Assembly (NCBI GenBank): GCA_945874515.1
Contig: CAMCHA010000156.1
Coordinates: forward strand, 1 to 6,578
Direction: 5' to 3'
DNA from: Asaia bogorensis
GTDB taxonomy: Bacteria > Pseudomonadota > Alphaproteobacteria > Acetobacterales > Acetobacteraceae
DNA length: 6,578 nucleotides
Shown here: one piece after another, positions 1-5,312 of the stretch
Layout of the letters: every line of letters begins with the position of its first letter
Position numbering within the stretch: position 1 is the first letter of the stretch
Made by a program: the position numbers and the translations under genes
Notes under the pieces: generated by a model
Told to the model about the DNA's origin: nothing
The model's input: only the letters and a program-made list of their open reading frames with translations
The model's database searches: none

Positions 1-888
1 GATGTGGATGGCAGCCATATCCGCACGCTGTTGCTGACCTTCTTCTTCCGGCAAATGCCCGAATTGATTGCGCGCGGGTATTTGTACATCGCGCAGCCGC
101 CACTTTATCGCGCCAAGCGCGGGCAGGAAGAACGCTATCTGAAGGATGATCGCGGGCTGGAAGATTACTTGCTGGAAAAGGCACAAAACGTCGCAAGCCT
201 GCGTCTGCCCGATGGGCGTGACCTGACCGGCGATGCCTTCCAGGCGGAGCTTGATTTCCACCGTCAGGCGACATCGCGCATTCGCCGCCTGGCTGGCGTG
301 GTGCCGGCGGATATCATCGAACAGGCAGCGATTACCGGCGCTTTGACCATGGAAAGTGATCGTGCCTTGGCCGCGGCGCAGGCTTTGGCCGCGCGATTGG
401 ATGTGCTGGCGCCGGCTTCCGAACGCGGCTGGGTGGCGACAGCGGGTGAGAACGGCTTGATACTCGCGCGCACCGTGCGCGGCGTGGGTGAGCGACATAT
501 GCTGGACGGCACGGCGCTGCGCAGTGCGGAAGCGCGCTGGCTGGATGAACGGCGTGACAGGCTGGCGGCGGATTTCCTGGGCGGCGCAGTGCTGTCGCTT
601 GATGGCGCGGAAGCCCAAGTTGTCGGGCCGCTCGCGCTATTCGAAAAGCTGATCGCGCAGGGCCGCAAGGGGCTTTCCTTCCAACGCTTCAAGGGCCTTG
701 GCGAAATGAACCCCGATCAGTTGTGGAAGACCACGCTAGATCCCGCCATCCGCACACTGCTGCGCGTGCGGGTTGAGGATGTGGAAGACGCGGAACAGGT
801 TTTCTCCACCCTGATGGGCGATCTGGTGGAACCGCGCCGGGACTTTATTGTTGGCAATGCCTTGAAGGTTGCCAATCTGGACGTATGA
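1..888 (+). CDS. gyrB: DNA gyrase subunit B, C-terminal part (5' end outside window)
   Basis: ATP-dependent type II topoisomerase subunit that, with GyrA in an A2B2 complex, introduces negative supercoils in the cytoplasm. The window opens inside the TOPRIM domain: residues 1-6 read DVDGSH, the last two aspartates of the DxDxD metal-binding motif, followed by IRTLLLTFFFRQMPELI and IAQPPLY. Residues about 60-215 are a poorly conserved stretch at the place of the roughly 160-residue insert of Gram-negative GyrB. Residues 228-237 are QRFKGLGEMN, and the tail has the conserved LMGDLVEPRR (271-280) ending FIVGNALKVANLDV, close to the usual GyrB C-terminus. The ATPase and transducer domains lie to the left of the window. 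The insert and the C-terminal sequence favour GyrB over ParE. The frame is open from base 1 and stops at TGA 886-888, 18 bp before the end of the convergent PLP-enzyme gene. Confidence 0.97.
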   Translation, partial: DVDGSHIRTLLLTFFFRQMPELIARGYLYIAQPPLYRAKRGQEERYLKDDRGLEDYLLEKAQNVASLRLPDGRDLTGDAFQAELDFHRQATSRIRRLAGVVPADIIEQAAITGALTMESDRALAAAQALAARLDVLAPASERGWVATAGENGLILARTVRGVGERHMLDGTALRSAEARWLDERRDRLAADFLGGAVLSLDGAEAQVVGPLALFEKLIAQGRKGLSFQRFKGLGEMNPDQLWKTTLDPAIRTLLRVRVEDVEDAEQVFSTLMGDLVEPRRDFIVGNALKVANLDV

Positions 889-896
889 GAGTGTTT

Positions 897-919
897 TGGG
901 ATGGCGTTACGCCATCCCA
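897..919. terminator. Hairpin between convergent gyrB and PLP-enzyme genes, possible bidirectional terminator
   Basis: A perfect 10-bp inverted repeat has arms 897-906 (TGGGATGGCG) and 910-919 and a 3-nt loop TTA (907-909). The loop is the TAA stop codon of the minus-strand gene. On the plus strand the hairpin begins 8 bases after the gyrB stop. The position between convergent genes suits a shared terminator or 3'-end stabiliser. Neither strand has a U-tract just after the stem: the plus strand continues with CCCCG, and the TTTT at 894-897 lies before it. A canonical intrinsic terminator is therefore not shown. Confidence 0.5.
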
Positions 920-2013
920 CCCCGCGCAGACACCGGCCAAAGGCACTCCACGCGCCCCTTACGCACGCCGACATACCAATCATAGCGATCAACCGTCGGG
1001 TCGCAGTGGCCGGGCACCAGGCGCAGCTTTTCGCCCAGCGCCGGCGCGCTGCCATCTTCAATCACGATCTTGCCGTGTTCATCAGACGCGCCCGCATAGC
1101 GCAGCCCCGGGCGTTGCCAGACCTGCGGCATGCCGGAATCAACCGAAACGCCCTTATGCCCGCAATCCAGCACGGCAATGCCGGGCCCCGCGGTGCTCAT
1201 GACTTGGGACAGCACGAAAAGCGATTGCCGGAAGGGCGGCGCATCCTCATTCGCCGCGTAATCCGCATCCATGAAGCAGTAAGACCCCGCCTGGATTTCG
1301 GTATAGACGCCGCTGGCTGCTTCATGCCGGAAGGTGCCGGTGCCGGCACCGCCCACAATCGGGCATTCCAGCCCGCGCTGGCGGAGTTGTTCCACGGTAC
1401 GCCTGGAACGCGCCACAGCCTCCCCAATCGCCACTGCGCGTTCTTCTGGTCCGCGCTTGTGCTGAGCTGAACCGTGATAGGCTTGCAGGCCGCCGAAACG
1501 CAGATGCTTACTGGCCGCGATGCGCTCCGCGAGCGCCACCGCCGGCGGCCCATGTTCCACCCCGCCGCGCGCCATGCCGACATCAATTTCAACCAGCACC
1601 GGCAGGCGCAGGCCGGCAGCTTCGGCCGCGGCTTCAATCAGCGCGATCTGCGCCGCGTCATCCACACACACTGCCACTTCCGCAATGCGCGCAAGGGCCG
1701 CGAGCCGCGCCAATTTGCGCGGGCTGACCACCTGATTGGTGACCAGAATATCCGGAATGCCACCCCAGGCGAGCGCCTCGGCTTCCGCCACTTTTTGCAC
1801 GCATTGGCCAACCGCACCGCGCGCCATTTGCAGCTTGGCGATCACGCTGGATTTGTGGGTTTTCGCATGCGCGCGAAGCTTGGCGCCAGTTGGCGCCAGC
1901 AGCGCCGCCATGGTGTCTAGGTTATGTTCAAACGCATCCAGGTCAATCACCAGCGCGGGGGTATCAATGTCTTCTTCGCGCATGCCGGGTTCGGCGGGCG
2001 GGTGTTGCAGCAT
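907..2013 (-). CDS. DSD1 / D-threonine aldolase-family PLP enzyme (fold type III)
   Basis: Cytoplasmic PLP enzyme of 368 residues with the alanine-racemase-like N-terminal barrel (about 17-265) and a C-terminal D-serine-dehydratase-like beta domain (about 265-362). Visible motifs are DTPALVIDLDAFEHN (17-31) and RAHAKTHKS (47-55), where Lys51 is the expected Schiff-base lysine. VEIDVGMARGGV (141-152), GGAGTGTF (221-228) and the C-terminal PGHCDPT (334-340) follow. In this family two residues spaced H-x-C or H-x-D bind the divalent metal. Here they would be His336 and Asp338, the arrangement of bacterial D-threonine aldolases rather than the His/Cys of eukaryotic D-serine dehydratase. It also resembles, from memory, the beta-hydroxyaspartate aldolase BhcC. 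Substrate (D-threonine, 3-hydroxyaspartate or D-serine) cannot be fixed from sequence. The start at 2013 is supported by GGAGGA (2025-2020) six bases upstream; a second Met is at residue 11. Stop TAA at 909-907. Confidence 0.93.
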   Translation of the reverse strand: MLQHPPAEPGMREEDIDTPALVIDLDAFEHNLDTMAALLAPTGAKLRAHAKTHKSSVIAKLQMARGAVGQCVQKVAEAEALAWGGIPDILVTNQVVSPRKLARLAALARIAEVAVCVDDAAQIALIEAAAEAAGLRLPVLVEIDVGMARGGVEHGPPAVALAERIAASKHLRFGGLQAYHGSAQHKRGPEERAVAIGEAVARSRRTVEQLRQRGLECPIVGGAGTGTFRHEAASGVYTEIQAGSYCFMDADYAANEDAPPFRQSLFVLSQVMSTAGPGIAVLDCGHKGVSVDSGMPQVWQRPGLRYAGASDEHGKIVIEDGSAPALGEKLRLVPGHCDPTVDRYDWYVGVRKGRVECLWPVSARGGMA

Positions 2014-2036
2014 GGGGAATCCTCCGTGGCTGCCGC

Positions 2037-2067
2037 ATCATAGCCATGCCCATGCGTTCCGCGCCAA
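2037..2067 (-). promoter_or_regulatory. Candidate promoter of the DSD1-family gene
   Basis: Reading the minus strand, TTGGCG (2067-2062) is followed after 19 bases by TATGAT (2042-2037), a 5/6 match to the -10 consensus. It lies between the porin terminator and the Shine-Dalgarno of the PLP-enzyme gene, where a separate promoter would be needed. The spacing is longer than ideal and the -35 is only 4/6, so this is a weak prediction. Confidence 0.3.
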
Positions 2068-2101
2068 TCGCGCAAACCCAGGGGACGAAGCACTAAGGCA
2101 T

Positions 2102-2130
2102 AAAAAAAGCGGCAGGGTTTCCCCTGCCGC
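2102..2130 (-). terminator. Rho-independent terminator of the porin gene
   Basis: On the minus strand a perfect 9-bp GC-rich stem, GCGGCAGGG (arms 2130-2122 and 2117-2109) with a 4-nt loop, is followed directly by seven T (2108-2102). It starts 22 bases after the porin stop codon. The plus strand also has CTTTT after the stem (2131-2135), giving weak activity in that direction at most. It should insulate the DSD1-family gene from porin transcription. Confidence 0.93.
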
Positions 2131-2152
2131 CTTTTGCCGAATGATCCGAAGA

Positions 2153-3736
2153 TCAGAAGGCGATGCGCACACCGGCAACGAGCACGGTGATGTCGCGGGT
2201 ATTGTCGCCATTGCCGAAGGAGGCCAGGGTCGTACCTGCGCCGCCAGCCGTCTTGGAAGACGGCGCCGCAGTCGGCAGGTTTTCGTCTTCCACCTGATTG
2301 TAGTTAGCGAACAGCGTCATGCCAGGCGCCAACACATAGGAAACACCAAGGCCCAGATAGGTTTGGGTACGGTCAGACAACTTCGCACCAGTCGTGTTTG
2401 TACCGTTATCCTGCGTGCCCTGGCCATATTGGGCGCCAACCGAGAAGGCGCCGATGGTGTAAACCGCACCGAGGACCCAATGGCTGCTGCCATCAAGCCC
2501 CTTCGCGAGCGCCGCACCGCCAGGATTGGAACCAATGTAATCGCCCCAGGTATATTCACCACCAACCTGGAAGCCAAAGGCACTAACCACCAAGCCAGCC
2601 GAATAGGCATTCACGCCCTGGCCCTTGACCGCGATGGGTGCGCCATTCGCGCCCAGGCTGGGCGCATCCGCCCAAACCCCGCCGAGAGAGGCGCCGAAGC
2701 CGACAGCGCCGAAGGTGCCGCGATAACGCAGCGCCGCCGAGATTTCGTTTTCAATCCCGGTGCGGTCACGCTGGAACGCGGTGGTGCTGGTCGCGGTATC
2801 CACACGCTCGCCTTCCCCAGTGTTCGGCGCGTAGGAGAAGCCCGCTTCAAAGCCAAAGAACTGCGGCGACAGATAGATGATCTTGGTCTTGTCGCTGCCG
2901 TCCGTGAGGCCAGCCATGATGTAGGGCGAGCCGAAAACGCCGCTATTCACAACGAATTCGTCCCAGGCATCATCCGAGCCCATCCACAAGGTGCCGGGGC
3001 GGCGCACTTGAAGCAGGTTGGCTGCGGCATCTTCCTGACCGAAGCGGAGTTCACCCCAGCTGCCCTTCACGAAGCCATAGAGCTCATCATAGGAAACCGT
3101 GGTGCCATCGCCGGCGGTCGAAACCACATTGTCCATCTGCAGTTCGAACATGGCGCCGTAACGCATGCCGTTCGCCGCGATGCCATCAACATAAAGGTTG
3201 ATTTCCGATTCATTGCGGAAGTCAGTGCGCTGACGGGCCTTGGCGTTGGACAGGGTGGAAGCGGCAGCGCCTGGCTGGGTCAGAACGCCGTTCTGCGCGG
3301 TGCCACCTGTTGGTGTGAACGTCACATTGGTGTTCGTAGCTGAACCTGCCTTAGTCGAACCTGCGCTATTACGGAAGAACGCCTTGTCGGCGTCGTCCTG
3401 CACATTGCCGATGCTGAAGTCAAAATAGCCACCAAGGCGCACGATCAAGCCGCTGGTCGTCGGCGTAGATGGGCGGTTCGGCACGCCAGTCGCACCATGC
3501 GGGCCAGCGCCGGTGATGCCGACCGGGGTCTGGAAGGTGGCGGCGGCGGTGCCGGTGGGCGCCACGGAAGTGGCAGGCAGCGCGGGCGGCGCAACCGGCG
3601 TCACTACCGGAGCCGGGCGAACGGCAGCCGGAGCCTGAACCGGGCGAGCGGCCGGGCGGGCTTGCTGGGCGTTGGCAGCCTGCGAAACAAGCGCAAGACC
3701 AACAACAGCAGTCGTCCCCAGAAGAATTTTACGCAT
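2153..3736 (-). CDS. Outer-membrane porin with Pro/Ala-rich N-terminal spacer
   Basis: Predicted trimeric beta-barrel porin for diffusion of small solutes across the outer membrane, in the general Gram-negative porin superfamily of alphaproteobacteria. Residues 1-23 are a signal peptide (MRKILLGTTAVVGLALVSQA, cleavage expected after ANA). Residues 24-60 are very rich in Pro, Ala and Val, and 61-95 rich in Thr, Gly and Pro. Barrel-like alternation starts near residue 97 (LIVRLGGYFDFSIG) and continues in repeated amphipathic strands, for example 215-232 and 458-482. It ends RDITVLVAGVRIAF, with the terminal Phe used by the BAM assembly machinery. A strong AGGAGG (3748-3743) lies six bases before the ATG, consistent with high expression. 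Length of 527 residues is large for this class, partly because of the spacer and a Gly/Thr/Asn-rich region at 123-165. Stop TGA 2155-2153, then a strong terminator. Substrate specificity is not visible. Confidence 0.93.
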   Translation of the reverse strand: MRKILLGTTAVVGLALVSQAANAQQARPAARPVQAPAAVRPAPVVTPVAPPALPATSVAPTGTAAATFQTPVGITGAGPHGATGVPNRPSTPTTSGLIVRLGGYFDFSIGNVQDDADKAFFRNSAGSTKAGSATNTNVTFTPTGGTAQNGVLTQPGAAASTLSNAKARQRTDFRNESEINLYVDGIAANGMRYGAMFELQMDNVVSTAGDGTTVSYDELYGFVKGSWGELRFGQEDAAANLLQVRRPGTLWMGSDDAWDEFVVNSGVFGSPYIMAGLTDGSDKTKIIYLSPQFFGFEAGFSYAPNTGEGERVDTATSTTAFQRDRTGIENEISAALRYRGTFGAVGFGASLGGVWADAPSLGANGAPIAVKGQGVNAYSAGLVVSAFGFQVGGEYTWGDYIGSNPGGAALAKGLDGSSHWVLGAVYTIGAFSVGAQYGQGTQDNGTNTTGAKLSDRTQTYLGLGVSYVLAPGMTLFANYNQVEDENLPTAAPSSKTAGGAGTTLASFGNGDNTRDITVLVAGVRIAF

Positions 3737-3842
3737 TCAAGTCCTCCTCATAGCCGGACAATCCGGCAGTGTTCCTCGGCCCCTGCCCCCGGCAGGAAGG
3801 ATGCCTCAAACACCCAATAAGGGCGTTCGCGGAATCCAGACC
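3737..3842 (-). promoter_or_regulatory. Porin 5' leader with two tandem hairpins
   Basis: Upstream of the porin Shine-Dalgarno are two short perfect inverted repeats: CCTGCC-GGG-GGCAGG (3796-3782) and GCCGGA-TTG-TCCGGC (3767-3753). Each has a 6-bp stem and a 3-nt loop. The second ends only four bases before the AGGAGG at 3748-3743. They could affect mRNA stability or translation. No known riboswitch was recognised. The upstream limit given here assumes the candidate promoter at 3850-3879. Confidence 0.4.
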
Positions 3843-3849
3843 TTGGAGT

Positions 3850-3879
3850 ACTATGAACATTTCAGCGCGCCTGCTGCAA
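3850..3879 (-). promoter_or_regulatory. Candidate porin promoter
   Basis: On the minus strand TTGCAG (3879-3874) is followed after 18 bases by CATAGT (3855-3850), matching the consensus at 3/6 and 4/6. It lies in the 176-bp gap between the ThiE-like stop codon and the porin start and would give a leader of about 107 nt. Weak match; the real promoter may be elsewhere in the gap. Confidence 0.25.
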
Positions 3880-3912
3880 CCTCTCAGCAAGTTCTGGCGC
3901 GACTTGGTCACA

Positions 3913-4563
3913 TCACTGTGGCAAGCGCGCAACAGGGGGCAGCAGCCCGCCAATGGCCGCGACCCCCGCCGCACAGCGGGGCACGGCGCCCAGCCGCGCG
4001 GGCGTGATGCCCCCCAAGGCCATGCAGGGCGCCGGCAGGCCCTGTGCAAGGCTGGCCCAACGCAGCGGGCCAAGCACCGGTGCGCCGGGGTGGCTTTGCG
4101 TGGGGAAAAGCGGGGACAGAAACAGGCAATCGGGCTTGAGCCGCCTGGCCCGCGCCGCGCCGCGCTGCCCGCCATGCGCGGCCATTGCCAATATAAGGTG
4201 ACCCGGTCTCGCCCGGCGCGCCAGCAGAAAGGGCATCAAGCCCGCGCTCGCCCGCCGATCCGGCAGATGAAGCCCCACCCCCAAGGCCAGCGCCGCCCGC
4301 CCATCGCCGGCGATTATCAGGCGCAACCCCCGGCGGCGGGCGAGCCGGGCGACCGGCCCCAGCAGCCCCGGCGCCAGCCCACGCGCCACCACCCCGGCGC
4401 CACGCGGCAGCGCCGCCATGGCAAGGCGCGGGTCTGGCAGGCGCAGGGGGTCGCTGAACAGCCAAAGCCGGGGCAGGCCGCCAGGCGCTGGGCAGGCGAA
4501 TCGGCCCCAGGCAGGGCGCGCCCCTGGAATCCTGCTCGATTCCCTGCCATTTGGATTTGCCAT
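3913..4563 (-). CDS. thiE: ThiE/TenI-fold protein, annotated-type thiamine phosphate synthase
   Basis: By family, ThiE joins HMP-pyrophosphate and thiazole phosphate to make thiamine phosphate in the cytoplasm; TenI homologues instead isomerise the thiazole. The 216-residue protein shows the TIM-barrel landmarks: LPRLWLFSDP (30-39), LRLIIAGDGRAALALGVGLHLPD (80-102), DCLFLSPLFPT (145-155) with SHPGAPVLGPLRWA, and the phosphate-binding MALGGI (181-186). Several classical TPS residues look altered: no QxRxK is evident near 57-63, Asn-Asp is Gly-Asp at 86-87, and the Lys after the FPT motif is His158. Activity is therefore uncertain. ATG 4563 is the only usual start codon before the first beta strand and has AAGGG (4576-4572) eight bases upstream. 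It leaves a roughly 28-residue extension before that strand. GC is visibly higher than in neighbours. Stop TGA 3915-3913. Confidence 0.82.
   Translation of the reverse strand: MANPNGRESSRIPGARPAWGRFACPAPGGLPRLWLFSDPLRLPDPRLAMAALPRGAGVVARGLAPGLLGPVARLARRRGLRLIIAGDGRAALALGVGLHLPDRRASAGLMPFLLARRARPGHLILAMAAHGGQRGAARARRLKPDCLFLSPLFPTQSHPGAPVLGPLRWASLAQGLPAPCMALGGITPARLGAVPRCAAGVAAIGGLLPPVARLPQ
4526..4543. promoter_or_regulatory. 18-bp inverted repeat upstream of yggS, possible operator or hairpin
   Basis: GGAATC (4526-4531), six bases, then GATTCC (4538-4543) form a perfect dyad. It is 18 bases before the yggS ATG and inside codons 7-13 of the divergent ThiE-like gene. A palindrome GGGCGCGCCC (4514-4523) lies just beside it. 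The geometry would suit a dimeric regulator or an mRNA hairpin in the yggS leader, but no regulator family is recognisable and chance is possible in GC-rich DNA. Confidence 0.3.
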
Positions 4564-4564
4564 G
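4561..4564. other. Overlapping divergent start codons in a CATG palindrome
   Basis: The plus-strand ATG of yggS (4562-4564) and the minus-strand ATG of the ThiE-like gene (4563-4561) share two base pairs. There is therefore no intergenic spacer. The ribosome-binding site and promoter of each gene would have to lie inside the coding sequence of the other, unless one start is misassigned. Confidence 0.6.
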
Positions 4565-5236
4565 ACCGATACCCTTGCCATTGCCGACAACCTCTCCCGC
4601 ATTCGGGCCCGAATCGCCGAAGCCTGCGCCCGCGCCAATCGTCCGGCAAATGCCGTGACCCTGGTGGCGGTTTCCAAGACCAACCCTGTGGAAGCCGTGG
4701 AAGCAGCCCTTGCTGCCGGGCAGATGGTGTTTGGCGAAAACCGGGTCCAGGAAGCGGTGCAGAAATTTCCCGGGCTGCGCGCCGGCCATCCGGGGCTTCT
4801 TTTGCATATCATCGGCGGCTTGCAGACCAATAAGGCGCGGGATGCCGTCAGGGTCGCGGATGTGATTGAAACGCTGGACAGGCCCAAGCTGGCCCAGGCC
4901 ATCGCGGAAGCCATGGCCAAGGAAGGCCGCCGGCCCGATCTGCTGGTGCAGGTGAATACGGGGGATGAGGCGCAGAAGGCCGGCTGCCCGCGCGCCGAAG
5001 CTGATGCCTTCATTCGCGCCGCGCGGGATGATTTCGGCCTGCCAGTGAAGGGCTTGATGTGCATCCCGCCCGTGGAAGGCGACCCGCGCCCGCATTTTGC
5101 CTATCTTGCCAATCTGGCCGCAAAGCACGGGCTGCCCATCCTTTCCATGGGCATGAGTGGCGATTTTGAAGCTGCGATTGCCGAGGGTGCGACCCATGTG
5201 CGCGTGGGCAGCGCCATATTCGGGGCGCGCGGCTAA
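4562..5236 (+). CDS. yggS: YggS/PLPBP-family pyridoxal phosphate homeostasis protein
   Basis: Single-domain PLP-binding protein with the fold-type III barrel of alanine racemase but without its C-terminal domain. In bacteria the family buffers free PLP and affects B6 and amino-acid balance; no enzyme reaction is established. At 224 residues it is of normal length. Motifs seen: VTLVAVSKT (32-40) with Lys39 as the expected PLP lysine, VFGENRVQEA (56-65), HIIGGLQTNKA (82-92), GLMCIPP (164-170), and the C-terminal LSMGMSGDFEAAIAEGATHVRVGSAIFG (194-221), which binds the PLP phosphate. The residue after IG is Gly (86), where Pro or His is more usual. The start at 4562 fits the family N-terminus. 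The frame stays open further upstream to 4418, but that stretch overlaps the ThiE-like gene and looks non-homologous. The ribosome-binding site is weak (GGA at 4553-4555). trpS follows after 64 bases. Confidence 0.93.
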   Translation: MTDTLAIADNLSRIRARIAEACARANRPANAVTLVAVSKTNPVEAVEAALAAGQMVFGENRVQEAVQKFPGLRAGHPGLLLHIIGGLQTNKARDAVRVADVIETLDRPKLAQAIAEAMAKEGRRPDLLVQVNTGDEAQKAGCPRAEADAFIRAARDDFGLPVKGLMCIPPVEGDPRPHFAYLANLAAKHGLPILSMGMSGDFEAAIAEGATHVRVGSAIFGARG

Positions 5237-5251
5237 ACACGCATCCGCCGC

Positions 5252-5280
5252 TTGACGCCAGGGGCATAGCGCGGGATCAC
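5252..5280 (+). promoter_or_regulatory. Candidate trpS promoter
   Basis: TTGACG (5252-5257, 5/6 match to -35) is followed after 17 bases by GATCAC (5275-5280, 3/6 match to -10) in the short gap between yggS and trpS. The -35 is good and the -10 poor. trpS may also be read from upstream together with yggS, since there is no terminator-like hairpin in the gap. Confidence 0.3.
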
Positions 5281-5312
5281 GCGACATCGTTTTTCCCACG
5301 GTGAACAAGCCC

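Noticed and set aside
1880..1899. Perfect tandem repeat of the 10-mer TTGGCGCCAG, each unit with a TGGCGCCA palindrome
   Set aside because: It lies inside the DSD1-family gene and encodes LAPTGAK. A two-copy 10-bp repeat in GC-rich coding DNA is easily explained by chance or slippage and breaks no frame.
1736..3343. Long plus-strand open frame of 535 codons opposite the PLP enzyme and porin genes
   Set aside because: It spans two well-supported minus-strand genes plus the terminator between them and shows no recognisable domain; long antisense frames are common in GC-rich DNA.
4418..4561. 48-residue N-terminal extension of YggS from an upstream ATG
   Set aside because: The stretch is antisense to the ThiE-like coding sequence, Arg/Gly/Pro-rich, and absent from the known YggS family pattern, which starts close to MTD-(I/L)-A-x-N.
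3769..4833. Plus-strand open frame of 354 codons across the region between porin and yggS
   Set aside because: It lies antisense to the ThiE-like gene, which has clear family motifs on the minus strand, and then enters yggS in a wrong frame.
907..5236. A joint B6-related module formed by the two fold-type III PLP proteins (DSD1-like and YggS-like)
   Set aside because: They lie on opposite strands in separate transcription units with the porin between them and a strong terminator; proximity looks coincidental.
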